From Actinophytocola sp035995025 (GTDB lineage Bacteria > Actinomycetota > Actinomycetes > Mycobacteriales > Pseudonocardiaceae), in assembly GCA_035995025.1 (NCBI GenBank), contig DASYKY010000027.1, positions 7,164 to 71,163 on the forward strand: a stretch of DNA of 64,000 bases, in the 5' to 3' direction. How positions within the stretch are numbered: position 1 is the stretch's first letter; the number at the start of each line of letters is the position of its first letter. The notes under the pieces were generated by a model. That model saw nothing but the letters and a program-made list of their open reading frames with translations. It was not told where the DNA came from and searched no databases. This document shows, piece after piece, positions 26,335-35,936 of this stretch. Position numbers and translations under genes: made by a program.

Positions 26335-27492
26335 TCAAGGAACCGGCCACGCTATCGCCAGGCCGTAGTTCGCCCGCGGCTGACACGCGTCAGCAAACGT
26401 ATGCGCCGCAAAGCCTTGTGAGGTCACCTCCACCCATCGGTCGTCGGCCTCGCCCAGGCGAGGGCGAATGTATCTTTCTTGTTCTGGAACATCGGCGTAC
26501 CACCACAGGGCGTCCGGGAGGTCGTCAGGGTCGAAACTTACTCGGATGGTCAGACCGCTCACTGGAATCACGCTGTTCAAGATTCGTCCCGGAGCAATTC
26601 CGTGATGATCCACTTCGACGTTGACGGCTCGTCGGGCGGTGTTGACGGTGCCAGCGATACGTGCCTCTGATGAGAAAAAGTGTTGTTCCCCTCGCCGCAG
26701 TGGTCTCGGGAACCACAATTTGGTGAGCACCGGCTCGCCAGGGCTGGCAGGCATACGTTCCGTACGACATCCCCAGATCGCCTGCACCGGAACGGAACTC
26801 GTCGGATCATCGTTTTCCGGCAATGACCACGCCGTGTAATACTGCACGTCGTTCTGCATCGCGGTGACCAGCCGCTCAGTGACACGACGATCGACAAGCC
26901 GCCCTTTCATGAAGACCGTCGTGACGAACAAGTCCGCGAATACCGGTTGAGCGCCGTCGAATGGAATTCGGTACGTCGCACCGACGAATGCGCGCCAGCC
27001 TTCTGGATTCTGCCGGAACTGAGCCAGTCGATTGTCGACGGCGTGGCCAAGTCTGCGGACTCCCCTGCCCCAACATCGCCGAAGCGCGTCATACCCTTGC
27101 GGCTGGCCCGCAACAGTGGTGCCGAAACCCCCACGATCTCGAGCAAAGATCAACCTCTTGTCGATGCTCGACTCACGATTGGCGGAATCGAGATGAAGCG
27201 CCGCGACGACGGCGGCTCGCTCGTCGCGCGGTTCGATGCCGCGAGCCTCGGCCTGAACGACACGCCAGAACGCCTCACCGCGTGCATTCGGGTCGAGGCC
27301 TGGCGGAAAGGTCTCAGCGACGCTGTCGATCAATGCCCGCAACTCCACCGCCCGCTTCGTCGCGCCGACCGTGCGCGCCAGGTCCGCGAACGCTTGTTGC
27401 AAGGTGGCTTCGACCCGATCCGCCCGGCCCGCAGCGAGCCGGCGCAAACCGGCCTCTCGAGGCGATGGAACGCCGTCCGGCCTACGCGTCAT
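26335..27492 (-). CDS. Uncharacterised 385-residue cytoplasmic protein
   Basis: Not assigned to a function. The N-terminal third is helical (SPREAGLRRLAAGRADRVEATLQQAFADLARTVGATKRAVELRALID, then ARGEAFWRVVQAEARGIEPRDERAAVVAALHLD). GYDALRRCWGRGVRRLGHAVDNRLAQF follows. The C-terminal half is beta-rich, with several Trp/Tyr positions (WWYADVPEQERYIRPRLGEADDRWVEVTSQGFAAHTFADACQPRANYGLAIAW). The GC content is lower than that of neighbouring genes, suggesting acquired material. It might be a regulator-like or effector protein; no signal peptide or membrane segment is seen. Confidence 0.7.
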   Translation of the reverse strand: MTRRPDGVPSPREAGLRRLAAGRADRVEATLQQAFADLARTVGATKRAVELRALIDSVAETFPPGLDPNARGEAFWRVVQAEARGIEPRDERAAVVAALHLDSANRESSIDKRLIFARDRGGFGTTVAGQPQGYDALRRCWGRGVRRLGHAVDNRLAQFRQNPEGWRAFVGATYRIPFDGAQPVFADLFVTTVFMKGRLVDRRVTERLVTAMQNDVQYYTAWSLPENDDPTSSVPVQAIWGCRTERMPASPGEPVLTKLWFPRPLRRGEQHFFSSEARIAGTVNTARRAVNVEVDHHGIAPGRILNSVIPVSGLTIRVSFDPDDLPDALWWYADVPEQERYIRPRLGEADDRWVEVTSQGFAAHTFADACQPRANYGLAIAWPVP

Positions 27493-27678
27493 AACCGCTC
27501 ACCATCGCTTCACTATCGCCTCACCAAGCTTACGTCTCGATGGGCGCGTGTTCGGGAACAGTTTGATGACGTCGGCGAACAAGATCCATGCAAAGAGCTG
27601 ATCTTGACAGCCCGTCACACGTATGGGTGACTTTGCGATCACCAGGTCAGGTTGCGCGGCGTTGCGGGAGGCTGGTCG

Positions 27679-28053
27679 ATGCGTCGTGGGGTGCTCGTGG
27701 GCGCGGTGGCGGTCGCGCTGCTGACCACAGGCTGCGAGCCGACGGACGGGTCGGAGTACATGCCGGGGTCCTACAGCGTGCGCGAGTCGGGGGTGTCCTT
27801 ACGCGCCGGGGGCACGGCCTGCGCCGGCACGCCCGGGACGGGCAACTGCCCGACCGTCCTGATGGGGCTGCAGCCGGGGAACAAGCTGTACCCGCTGTGC
27901 CAGCGGCGTGGCCAGCTCGTGGGCCGCAACTCGTGGTGGGTCTACACGGAGGCGCCGCGGGGCAACCGCGGCTGGGTGGCGAGCTGGTTCCTCACCTGCC
28001 CGACCAACCGCCTCCCCGGCATCGACGACTGCACCGCCGACGAGCTGGACTGA
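27679..28053 (+). CDS. Small lipoprotein with SH3-like region
   Basis: About 124 residues. The leader MRRGVLVGAVAVALLTTGCEP has an LTTGC lipobox. The mature part contains YSVRESGVSLRAGGTACAGTPGTGNCPTVLMGLQPGNKLYPLCQRRGQLVG and WWVYTEAPRGNRGWVASWFLTCP, whose strand pattern and cysteines suggest a bacterial SH3-like domain for cell-wall or peptide contact. GGGAGG lies before the ATG at 27679, preferred over a start 27 bp upstream. Convergent with purL, 7 bp apart. Confidence 0.75.
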   Translation: MRRGVLVGAVAVALLTTGCEPTDGSEYMPGSYSVRESGVSLRAGGTACAGTPGTGNCPTVLMGLQPGNKLYPLCQRRGQLVGRNSWWVYTEAPRGNRGWVASWFLTCPTNRLPGIDDCTADELD

Positions 28054-28060
28054 CACGGTC

Positions 28061-30310
28061 TCAGCCGAACAACGCGGGCAGCGTCGCCTCCCACACGGTC
28101 CGCAGCTCCTCCAGCGGCAGCGGCTCCAGTCCCTCGATCGCCAGTGCCGGCGACGTCGAAACGGTCCCCAGCCGGGTCCATGGCACACCCGCCGCCGCGC
28201 ACCGGTCCGTGAAGGCCGACCCCGGCGGGACCGACACCAGGACCCGCGCCGACGACTCGCTGAACAACGCCACGAACGGGTCCCCGGCCAACGTCACCGA
28301 GCAGCCGCGATCACTGACCAGGCACGCCTCCACGAGCGCCTGCGCGAGGCCGCCCTCCGACAGGTCGTGCGCCGCCGCCACGTCGCCCGCGCGCAGCAGC
28401 GCGCCGATCTGCTGCTCGCGCTCCAGCCGCACCGCGGGCGGGCGGCCACCGAGATGGCCGTGCGCCACGTGCGCCCACTCAGAACCGCCGAGCTCCTCGG
28501 CCGTCGAACCCAGCAGTAGCAACGCCGAGCCGGGCGCGCCAAGGCCCATCGGGATCCGGGTGCGCACGTCGTCGATCACGCCGAGGACGCCGACGACCGG
28601 GGTCGGCAGGATCGCCGTCGTGCCGGTCTGGTTGTAGAAGCTCACGTTGCCGCCGGTCACCGGAATGCCCAGCGCGGCGCACCCGTCGGCCAGGCCGCGC
28701 ACCGCCTGCCCGAACTGCCACATCACGCCCGGGTCCTCCGGCGACCCGAAGTTCAGGCAGTTCGTCACCGCCACCGGTCGCGCGCCCGACGCCGCCACGT
28801 TCCGGTACGCCTCCGCCAGCGCCAGCTGCGTCCCGGCGTACGGGTCCAGCCGCACGTACCGGCCGTTGCAGTCGCACGAGACCGCCACGCCGCGGCCCGT
28901 CGCCTCGTCGATGCGGATCATGCCGGCGTCCGCGGGCTGCGCCAGCACCGTCCCGCCGCGCACGTACCGGTCGTACTGCTCGGTGACCCACCGCCGCGAC
29001 GCCAGGTTCGGCGAGCCGGCCATCCGCAGGATCTCCGCCCGCAGGTCCGCCGGCCGCGCCAGCGAGCCGGGCGTCGCGGCGACCAGCGCGTCCTGCGACG
29101 ACGGCCGCGCGACGGGCCGGGAGTACACCGGGCCCTCGTGCGCGACCGTCCGCGGCGGCACGTCGACCACGGTCTCGCCGTGCCACGTGATCACCAGCCG
29201 GTCCCCGTCGGTGACCTCGCCGATCTCCGTAGCCGTGACGTCCCACTTCGCGCACACCCGCAGGAAAGCGTCCACATCGGACGGACGGACCACCGCGCAC
29301 ATCCGCTCCTGCGACTCCGACGACAGCACCTCCGCCGGCGTCATCCCCCGCGCGCGCAACGGAACCCGGTCCAGCGCCACGTGCATGCCGCCGTCACCGG
29401 CCGACGCCAGCTCCGACGTCGCGCACGACAGGCCCGCGCCGCCCAGGTCCTGGATGCCGACCACGATGCCCTCGGCGAACAGCTCCAGGCAGCACTCGAT
29501 GAGCACCTTCTCCGTGAACGGGTCACCGACCTGGACACTCGGCAGCTTCTTGCGCCCGCCGCCACCCTCGTCGCCGGCGAACGTGTCCGACGCGAGCACC
29601 GAGACGCCGCCGATGCCGTCCAGCCCCGTCCGCGCGCCGAACAGCATGACCTTGTTGCCGGTGCCCGACGCGTGCGCGAGGTGCAGGTCCTCTACCCGCA
29701 TCGCGCCCACGCACAGCGCGTTGACCAGCGGGTTTCCCTGGTACGACGGGTCGAACACGACCTCGCCGCCGATGTTGGGCAGGCCCAGGCAGTTGCCGTA
29801 CCCGCCGACGCCGGCCACCACGCCCGGCAGCACCCGCTGGGTGTCCGGCGCGTCCGCGGCGCCGAACCGCAGCGGGTCCATCACCGCGAGCGGCCGCGCG
29901 CCCATCGCGAGGATGTCCCGCACGATGCCGCCGACACCGGTCGCCGCGCCCTGGTAAGGCTCCACATAGGACGGATGGTTGTGCGACTCGACCTTGAACG
30001 TGACCGCCCAGCCGTCGCCGATGTCCACCACGCCCGCGTTCTCGCCGATGCCCGCGAGCATCGCCGCGCGCATCTCGTCGGTCGTGGTCTCGCCGAAGTA
30101 CCGCAGGTGCACCTTCGACGACTTGTACGAGCAGTGCTCCGACCACATCACCGAGTACATGGCCAGCTCGGCGTCGGTGGGCCGGCGGCCGAGGATCTCC
30201 CGGATCCGCGTGTACTCGTCGTCCTTGAGCCCGAGCTCGCGGTACGGCTGCGCGACATCCGGCGACGCTGCGGCGTGCGCGACCGTGTCGACCTGCGTCA
30301 CCGCGGTCAT
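28061..30310 (-). CDS. purL: Phosphoribosylformylglycinamidine synthase, large subunit PurL
   Basis: A 749-residue small-type PurL, which needs PurQ and PurS to make FGAM from FGAR, ATP and glutamine-derived ammonia. Recognisable segments are MYSVMWSEHCSYKSSKVHL, VTFKVESHNHPSYVEPYQGAATGVGGIVRDILAMGARPLA, and the C-terminal PVTGGNVSFYNQTG. The ATG overlaps the purQ stop (ATGA), which fixes the start. Confidence 0.97.
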   Translation of the reverse strand: MTAVTQVDTVAHAAASPDVAQPYRELGLKDDEYTRIREILGRRPTDAELAMYSVMWSEHCSYKSSKVHLRYFGETTTDEMRAAMLAGIGENAGVVDIGDGWAVTFKVESHNHPSYVEPYQGAATGVGGIVRDILAMGARPLAVMDPLRFGAADAPDTQRVLPGVVAGVGGYGNCLGLPNIGGEVVFDPSYQGNPLVNALCVGAMRVEDLHLAHASGTGNKVMLFGARTGLDGIGGVSVLASDTFAGDEGGGGRKKLPSVQVGDPFTEKVLIECCLELFAEGIVVGIQDLGGAGLSCATSELASAGDGGMHVALDRVPLRARGMTPAEVLSSESQERMCAVVRPSDVDAFLRVCAKWDVTATEIGEVTDGDRLVITWHGETVVDVPPRTVAHEGPVYSRPVARPSSQDALVAATPGSLARPADLRAEILRMAGSPNLASRRWVTEQYDRYVRGGTVLAQPADAGMIRIDEATGRGVAVSCDCNGRYVRLDPYAGTQLALAEAYRNVAASGARPVAVTNCLNFGSPEDPGVMWQFGQAVRGLADGCAALGIPVTGGNVSFYNQTGTTAILPTPVVGVLGVIDDVRTRIPMGLGAPGSALLLLGSTAEELGGSEWAHVAHGHLGGRPPAVRLEREQQIGALLRAGDVAAAHDLSEGGLAQALVEACLVSDRGCSVTLAGDPFVALFSESSARVLVSVPPGSAFTDRCAAAGVPWTRLGTVSTSPALAIEGLEPLPLEELRTVWEATLPALFG

Positions 30311-31008
30311 GCCAGCACCCCCGACAGCACCGAGGTGAACATGCCGAGCCCGTCGGCGCCCGGCCCGGTCAGCGGGTCGATGGCGTGCTCGGGGTGTGGC
30401 ATCAGGCCCACGATCCGGCCGTCCGCCGAGCAGATGCCGGCGATGTCGTTCAGCGAGCCGTTGGGGTTGGACCCGGCGTAGCGGAACACGACTCGGCCCT
30501 CGCCTTCCAGTTCGTCCACAGTGGACTTCGCGGCGGCGAACCGGCCGTCCATGTTCTTCACCGGGATGACGATCTCCGCGCCCTCGGCGAACCCGCTGGT
30601 CCACGCGGTGGCGGAGCGCTCGACGCGCAGCGGCTGGTCGCGGCAGACGAAGTGCAGGCCGCCGTTGCGCAGCAGCGCGCCCGGCAGCAGGCCCGCCTCG
30701 CACAGGATCTGGAAGCCGTTGCAGATGCCCAGCACCGGCATGCCGCCGCGGGCCGCGTCGAGCACGGACGCCATGACCGGCGCGAACCGGGCGATGGCGC
30801 CGGCCCGCAGGTAGTCGCCGTAGGAGAAGCCGCCGGGCACGACGACCGCGGCGACCCCGCGCAGGTCGGCGTCGCCGTGCCAGAGCGCGACCGGCTCGGC
30901 GCCCGCGTAGCGCACGGCGCGGGCCGCGTCGACGTCGTCGAGCGTGCCCGGGAAGGTGATCACACCGATCCGCGTCGATCGCAATGGTTCGCTCGCGAGC
31001 TCGCTCAC
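30307..31008 (-). CDS. purQ: Phosphoribosylformylglycinamidine synthase, glutaminase subunit PurQ
   Basis: A 233-residue class-I glutaminase. RIGVITFPGTLDDVDAARAVRYAGAE opens the fold. The nucleophile Cys is in PVLGICNGFQILCEAGLLPG, and His/Glu are in LMPHPEHAIDPLTG. It feeds ammonia to PurL. The GTG at 31008 overlaps the purS stop (GTGA); a longer frame upstream is spurious. Confidence 0.97.
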   Translation of the reverse strand: MSELASEPLRSTRIGVITFPGTLDDVDAARAVRYAGAEPVALWHGDADLRGVAAVVVPGGFSYGDYLRAGAIARFAPVMASVLDAARGGMPVLGICNGFQILCEAGLLPGALLRNGGLHFVCRDQPLRVERSATAWTSGFAEGAEIVIPVKNMDGRFAAAKSTVDELEGEGRVVFRYAGSNPNGSLNDIAGICSADGRIVGLMPHPEHAIDPLTGPGADGLGMFTSVLSGVLA

Positions 31009-31244
31009 GAAGACACCCGCCGCACGGTGAAGTCCTCGATCACGGGGTTGGACAGGAAGCCTTCGGCGATCTTGGCGAGCGTCTCGTCGTCGACCGAGTC
31101 GTCCACCTCCAGCTCGAAGTGCTTGCCCTGGCGGACATCGGAGACCCCGGCGAACCCGAGCCGCGGCAGCGCGTTGGCGACCGCCTGGCCTTGCGGGTCG
31201 AGGATCTCGGGCTTGGGCATGACGTCGACGACAACTCGGGCCAC
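31005..31244 (-). CDS. purS: Phosphoribosylformylglycinamidine synthase subunit PurS
   Basis: A 79-residue protein (VARVVVDVMPKPEILDPQGQAVANALPRLGFAGVSDVRQGKHFELEVD) of the right size and pattern for PurS, which bridges PurQ and PurL. The GTG has AGGAG upstream and starts the purSQL operon; the three genes overlap by four bases at each junction. Confidence 0.95.
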   Translation of the reverse strand: MARVVVDVMPKPEILDPQGQAVANALPRLGFAGVSDVRQGKHFELEVDDSVDDETLAKIAEGFLSNPVIEDFTVRRVSS

Positions 31245-31288
31245 GACAGGCAGCTCCTGAACACGAGTGGGACGGGGGCGCCAAAAGC

Positions 31289-32152
31289 CTACCTGAGCTG
31301 CGGGTTCACTCGTTCGAGGCGCCCCGGTCCGGCCTCCGCGATCCACGACGCGAGCAGCCGCAACGCCTCCTCGTCCGGCGAGCCGGGCTCAGCGAACTGG
31401 CAGACCAGCGACTGGTCCGGCGCGTCCGGCAGCCGGAACGACTCGTAGTGCAGCGTGAGCTCGCCGACGATCGGATGGCGGTAGCGGTGGCGGCCGCGGC
31501 ACTTCTCCTTCACCCGGTGGCCGGCCCACAGCCGCACGAAGTCGGGGCTCTTGACCGACAGCTCGCCGACGAGCGCGGCCAGCTCGGCGTCGTCGGGATC
31601 GACGCCGGTGGCCATCCGCAGCTGGGCGACGATGTCGCGGGCCTTGCCCTCCCAGTCGACGAACCGGGACGCCACCTCGGGGTCGAGGAAGACGAGCCGC
31701 GGCATGCTGCGTGTCTCGGGCGGCAGCGCGCCGAAGTCGGTGACCAGCGCGGCGGCGAGCGCGTTCCAGGCGAGGACCTGGCCGCTGCGGCTGTAGACCG
31801 CGGCCGGCACGTCGGCGGCGTCGAGCAGCGCCTGCAGCACCGGGCGGACCGCGGGCGAGGCGGGCTGGGCGCGCCGCGGGCGGGCGAGGTTGTGCAGGTG
31901 GTGGCGCTCGGACTCGTCGAGCTCGAGCGCGGCGGCGACGGCGTCGACGACCGACTCGGACGGGTTGCGCAGCCTGCCCTGCTCGAGGCGGACGTAGTAG
32001 TCGACGGACAGCGCGGCGGCCTGCGCCAGCTCCTCACGCCGCAGGCCGGGCACCCGCCTGCGGCCGGCCACCGGGGTGAGGCCGAGGTCCTCGGGGCGGC
32101 GCCGGGCACGGCACGCCCGCAGGAACTCGGTCAGCTCGCTGCGGCGGTCCAC
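31289..32152 (-). CDS. MmyB-like helix-turn-helix transcriptional regulator
   Basis: A 287-residue protein with an XRE helix-turn-helix (VPGLRREELAQAAALSVDYYVRLEQGRLRNPSESVVDAVAAALEL) and the MmyB-type ligand domain (PVLQALLDAADVPAAVYSRSGQVLAWNALAAALVTDF, then RHRYRHPIVGELTLHYESFRLPD). The family often controls the gene divergent to it, here the SMP-30-like gene 120 bp away. The GTG at 32152 begins VDRRSELTEFLRACRARR. Confidence 0.92.
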   Translation of the reverse strand: MDRRSELTEFLRACRARRRPEDLGLTPVAGRRRVPGLRREELAQAAALSVDYYVRLEQGRLRNPSESVVDAVAAALELDESERHHLHNLARPRRAQPASPAVRPVLQALLDAADVPAAVYSRSGQVLAWNALAAALVTDFGALPPETRSMPRLVFLDPEVASRFVDWEGKARDIVAQLRMATGVDPDDAELAALVGELSVKSPDFVRLWAGHRVKEKCRGRHRYRHPIVGELTLHYESFRLPDAPDQSLVCQFAEPGSPDEEALRLLASWIAEAGPGRLERVNPQLR

Positions 32153-32272
32153 GCACCCGAGTATCCCCGAACCGGCGGCGCCGAGCCTGGGTCTGGCAGA
32201 CCCAGGGTCGGCCGTGCCCGGGGGTGAACGCGGACCTGGGCAGCGGCCGGGCGGGCGCAGAGCATCGAGATC

Positions 32273-33208
32273 GTGAAACGAATCCTGTTGATCGCGGCAC
32301 TGGCCATCGGCCTGATCGCCGCCCCCGCCCCGGCCTCGGCGACCTCCTTCCCGGACGTCGTGCGGGCCGCGGCGGACAACCTGTTCCCAGAGGGCGTGGC
32401 GTGGGACCCGTCCCGGCAAGCCCTCCTCGTCGGCTCGTTCACCGCGCCGGCCCGGATCTCCGCGGTCGGCCGTGACGGTGTGGCCAGGACCGTCGTCTCC
32501 GATCCCGCCCTGCCCGGCTTCGCGGGCCTGAAGGTCGACGCGCGGCGGCACCGGATCCTCGCGGCCTACGGCAACCCGGCCGCGCCCGGTGCGTCCGGCG
32601 TGGCGATCTACGACCTGGCCACCGGGCACCGCACCCGGCTGGTGGACCTGTCCGGCGGGGCCGTGAACGACCTGGCCCTCGACCCGCGTGGCGTGGCGTA
32701 CGTGACCGACGCGCAGGCGGGCGCCGTGTACCGGGTCGACCCGTCCGGGCACGCGTCGACGCTGGTCAGCGACCCGCGGCTGCTGCCGGCCATCGGCGCG
32801 AACGGCATCGTGTGGCATCCCGGCGGCTACCTCGTGGTGGTCAACTACACGACCGGCCGGCTGTTCCGGATCGACCCGCGCCACCCGCGGCTCACCGAGG
32901 TCCGCGCGCCGGCGCTCGTCGGCGGCGACGGGCTGGCACTGCGCCGCGACGGCACGCTGATCGTGGTGACCAACGCCCTCGCGGCGCTGCCGGGCAGCCG
33001 TCCGGCGATCCACGAACTGGCGCTGCGCGGCGGCGGGCGGTTCGCGGTGCCACTGCGCGAACAGGCGTGGCCGGACGCCGCACCGACCACGGTCGCGGTC
33101 ACGCCGTTCGGCGACTACGTGCTCGACGGCCGCCTGGACCGTTTCCTGGCCGGCACCCCGGCGAAGGACTTCGTCCTGCGGCGCATCCCGCCTCCCAGCC
33201 GGACCTGA
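32273..33208 (+). CDS. Secreted SMP-30/gluconolactonase-like beta-propeller protein
   Basis: A 311-residue secreted protein with leader KRILLIAALAIGLIAAPAPASA, then propeller-type blades: DNLFPEGVAWDPSRQALLVGSF, GGAVNDLALDPRGVAYVTDAQAGAVYRVD, IGANGIVWHPGGYLVVVNYTTGRLFRID and GDGLALRRDGTLIVVTNALA. These carry the acidic positions typical of metal-binding SMP-30 lactonases. The substrate is unknown. Divergent from, and probably controlled by, the MmyB-like regulator. Confidence 0.85.
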   Translation: MKRILLIAALAIGLIAAPAPASATSFPDVVRAAADNLFPEGVAWDPSRQALLVGSFTAPARISAVGRDGVARTVVSDPALPGFAGLKVDARRHRILAAYGNPAAPGASGVAIYDLATGHRTRLVDLSGGAVNDLALDPRGVAYVTDAQAGAVYRVDPSGHASTLVSDPRLLPAIGANGIVWHPGGYLVVVNYTTGRLFRIDPRHPRLTEVRAPALVGGDGLALRRDGTLIVVTNALAALPGSRPAIHELALRGGGRFAVPLREQAWPDAAPTTVAVTPFGDYVLDGRLDRFLAGTPAKDFVLRRIPPPSRT

Positions 33209-33322
33209 GGGGACCGGGACGCAAACAAAGGTGACCACAAGGGTTAGGTCCGGGGAGGCGGACTAGTTCGCCGTCCGCGAGATCGGTGGCGGCCGGCTCG
33301 CGGACGGGGACAGGGTGGGGCC

Positions 33323-34333
33323 ATGCGACTTCTGGTGCTCGGTGGAACGATCTTCGTCGGCTACGCGGTGGCGGCCGAGGCGGTGCGGCGCGGCCACGAC
33401 GTGGCGTGCGCCGCGCGCGGCGAGTCCGGGGCGGTGCCCGACGGGGCCACGCTGGTCCCGGTGGACCGCGACGCCGAGGACGGGCTCACCCCGCTCGCCG
33501 GCGAGCGCTTCGACGCGGTCGTGGACGTGTCGCCGCTGTCCTGCCCGTGGGTCGACCGGGCGCTGCGCGCGTTCGGGGACACGGCGCGCCACTGGTCGTT
33601 CGTGTCGACGGTCAACGTGTACTCCGACGACGACACGCCCGGCCAGACCCCGGCCACCGGCCCGCTCGTGCCGCCGTTGCGGGAGCACGCGACGCGCGAG
33701 GAGATGTTCGCCCGCGGTGAGGCCGGGGTGCTGCTGTACGGCGGCATCAAGGTCGCGAGCGAGAACGCCGTGCGCGAGGCGATGGGCGAGCACGCGTTCG
33801 TCGTGCGGCCCGGGCTGATCACCGGCTCGTGGGACCGCAGCGACCGGTTCGGTTACTGGCCGGGCCGGTTCGCTCGCGGCGGCCGGGTGGTGGTGCCGGA
33901 CGTGCCGGGCCAGCTGGCGCAGCACCTCGACGTGCGCGACCTGGCGTCGTGGATCGTGGACGCTGGGGAGAAGGACATCGCGGGCACCTACGACGGGATC
34001 GGGCGCAGCCGCCCGCTGGCCGGCCTGCTCGCGGACGTCGCGGCGGCGGTCGGCACGGACGTCGAGCTGGTGCCGGTGGCGCCGGAGGTGCTGACCGCGG
34101 CGGAGGTCGACCCGTGGGGCGGGCCGCGGTCGCTGCCGCTGTGGGCGCCGGCGGATCATCAGGGCTTCCTGGACCACGACCCGGCGCCCTCGATCGAGGC
34201 CGGCATGCCGATCCGTCCGCTGGCCGAGACGGTCGCCGACGCGCTGGCGCGGGAGCGCGAGCTGGGCCTGGACCGGGAGCGGAAGGCGGGCCTGTCACTC
34301 GCCGAGGAGCAGGAGATCCTCGCGAAGCTGTAG
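33323..34333 (+). CDS. NAD(P)-dependent epimerase/reductase (extended SDR)
   Basis: A 336-residue Rossmann protein. LLVLGGTIFVGYAVAAEAVRRGHDVACAAR is the nucleotide-binding start; the order of SFVSTVNVYSDD, LYGGIKVASENAVRE and VVRPGLITGSWDRSDRFGYWP matches extended SDR-type reductases. GTYDGIGRSRPLAGLLADVA and the C-terminal substrate region follow. The Tyr/Lys pair is in YGGIKVA, which departs from the usual YxxxK (Tyr, Gly, Gly, Ile, Lys gives the right spacing). The substrate is unknown. A GMC oxidoreductase gene follows 42 bp downstream. Confidence 0.85.
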   Translation: MRLLVLGGTIFVGYAVAAEAVRRGHDVACAARGESGAVPDGATLVPVDRDAEDGLTPLAGERFDAVVDVSPLSCPWVDRALRAFGDTARHWSFVSTVNVYSDDDTPGQTPATGPLVPPLREHATREEMFARGEAGVLLYGGIKVASENAVREAMGEHAFVVRPGLITGSWDRSDRFGYWPGRFARGGRVVVPDVPGQLAQHLDVRDLASWIVDAGEKDIAGTYDGIGRSRPLAGLLADVAAAVGTDVELVPVAPEVLTAAEVDPWGGPRSLPLWAPADHQGFLDHDPAPSIEAGMPIRPLAETVADALARERELGLDRERKAGLSLAEEQEILAKL

Positions 34334-34375
34334 CGGGCGTGGCAGTCTCCAAGAGTTGGGCTCGAGGAGGCTGGC

Positions 34376-35929
34376 ATGACCGAGACGTTCGACTATGTCG
34401 TGGTCGGCGCGGGCAGCGCGGGGTGCGTGCTGGCCAACCGGCTGACGGAGGACCCGGACGTCCGGGTGCTGCTGCTCGAGGCGGGCGGCCAGGACGACGC
34501 GGACGAGATCCACATCCCGGTGGCGTTCTCGTCGCTGTTCAAGACCCGGTTCGACTGGAACTACGAGACGGTCGAGCAGAAACACCTGGGCGGGCGGCCC
34601 GCGTACTGGCCGCGCGGCAAGATGCTCGGCGGCTCCTCGTCGATGAACGCGATGATCTACATCCGCGGCAACCGGGCGGACTACGACGGCTGGGGCGTGC
34701 CGGGGTGGTCGTTCGACGAGGTGCTGCCGTACTTCGTGCGGGCCGAGCACAACACGCGGCTGGCGGGACCGTTGCACGGCACGGACGGTCCGCTGCACGT
34801 GGAGGACCGGCGGTACACCCACGAGCTGTCCCACGCGTGGGTGGACGCGGCGGTGTCGTGGGGCCTGAAGCCGACGGACGACTTCAACGGCGCGACGCAG
34901 GAGGGCGCCGGTCAGTACCAGGTGACGTGCCGGAGCGGCCACCGCTGGTCGGTGGCGGATGCCTACCTGCGGCCGGCGCTGGAGCGGTCGAACCTGACGG
35001 TGCGGACCGATGCGCTGGTCAGCCGGGTGCTGTTCGCCGGGACGCGGGCGCTCGGGGTGCGGTACTCGCGGCACGGGCACGAGATGGACGTGCACGCCGA
35101 CCGCGAGGTGATCCTGTCCGGTGGTGCGGTGAACTCGCCGCAGCTGCTGATGCTGTCCGGGATCGGGCCCGCCGAGCACCTGCGCTCCTTCGACATCGAC
35201 GTCGTCGCGAACCTGCCCGGGGTGGGCGAGAACCTGCACGACCACCCGGCGGTGCCGATGCTGTGGCACACGACCGGGACGTCGGACCTGGTGGACCTGG
35301 CGGGTCCGCGTGCGCTGCTGCGCTGGCGCCTGACCGGCCGGGGGCCGCTGGCGTCCAACGTTGGCGAGGCGGGCGCGTTCTTCGCGACACGCGACGGGCT
35401 GACGGCGCCGGACATGCAGGTGCTGGTGGCGCCGAGCCTGTTCTACGACAACGGTCTGCACGAGCCACCCGGCCCTGGCTTCACGGCGGGCGCGACGCTG
35501 GTGGACGTGGCGAGCCGCGGGCGGCTGCGGCTGCGGTCGGCGAACCCGAGGTGGCGCCCGGAGATCGACCCGGCGTACTACAGGGAGTCCGTCGACATGG
35601 ACGCGATGGTGTCGGCGCTGCGGTCACTGATCGAGATCGGCTCCCGCGCACCGATCGCGCGGTTCCTGTCGGGCCCGTTCATGCCGGCCAACCTGTCGGG
35701 CGTGACGGACGAGGACCTGCGGGCGCACGTGCGCGAGGTGACCCAGACGCTGTACCACCCGGTCGGCACGTGCGCGATGGGCTCGGTGGTGGACGCGTCG
35801 CTGCGGGTCGAGGGGGTGGACGGGTTGCGCGTGGTGGACGCGTCGGTGATGCCGGTGGTGCCGCGGGGCAACACGAACGCCCCGACGATCATGGTGGCGG
35901 AGAAGGCCGCGGACCTGATCCGCTCGTGA
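34376..35929 (+). CDS. GMC-family FAD-dependent oxidoreductase (choline dehydrogenase-like)
   Basis: A 517-residue flavoprotein. FDYVVVGAGSAGCVLANRLTEDPDVRVLLLEAGG is the FAD-binding start, then YWPRGKMLGGSSSMNAMIYIRGN and the second GMC signature ILSGGAVNSPQLLMLSGIGP. The catalytic His-containing segment is TLYHPVGTCAMG and the final segment is DASVMPVVPRGNTNAPTIMVAEKAADLI. The family oxidises alcohols such as choline to aldehydes. GAGGAGG precedes the start. An aldehyde dehydrogenase gene lies convergent 0.6 kb away, which may or may not be related. Confidence 0.95.
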   Translation: MTETFDYVVVGAGSAGCVLANRLTEDPDVRVLLLEAGGQDDADEIHIPVAFSSLFKTRFDWNYETVEQKHLGGRPAYWPRGKMLGGSSSMNAMIYIRGNRADYDGWGVPGWSFDEVLPYFVRAEHNTRLAGPLHGTDGPLHVEDRRYTHELSHAWVDAAVSWGLKPTDDFNGATQEGAGQYQVTCRSGHRWSVADAYLRPALERSNLTVRTDALVSRVLFAGTRALGVRYSRHGHEMDVHADREVILSGGAVNSPQLLMLSGIGPAEHLRSFDIDVVANLPGVGENLHDHPAVPMLWHTTGTSDLVDLAGPRALLRWRLTGRGPLASNVGEAGAFFATRDGLTAPDMQVLVAPSLFYDNGLHEPPGPGFTAGATLVDVASRGRLRLRSANPRWRPEIDPAYYRESVDMDAMVSALRSLIEIGSRAPIARFLSGPFMPANLSGVTDEDLRAHVREVTQTLYHPVGTCAMGSVVDASLRVEGVDGLRVVDASVMPVVPRGNTNAPTIMVAEKAADLIRS

Positions 35930-35936
35930 CGGTTTC

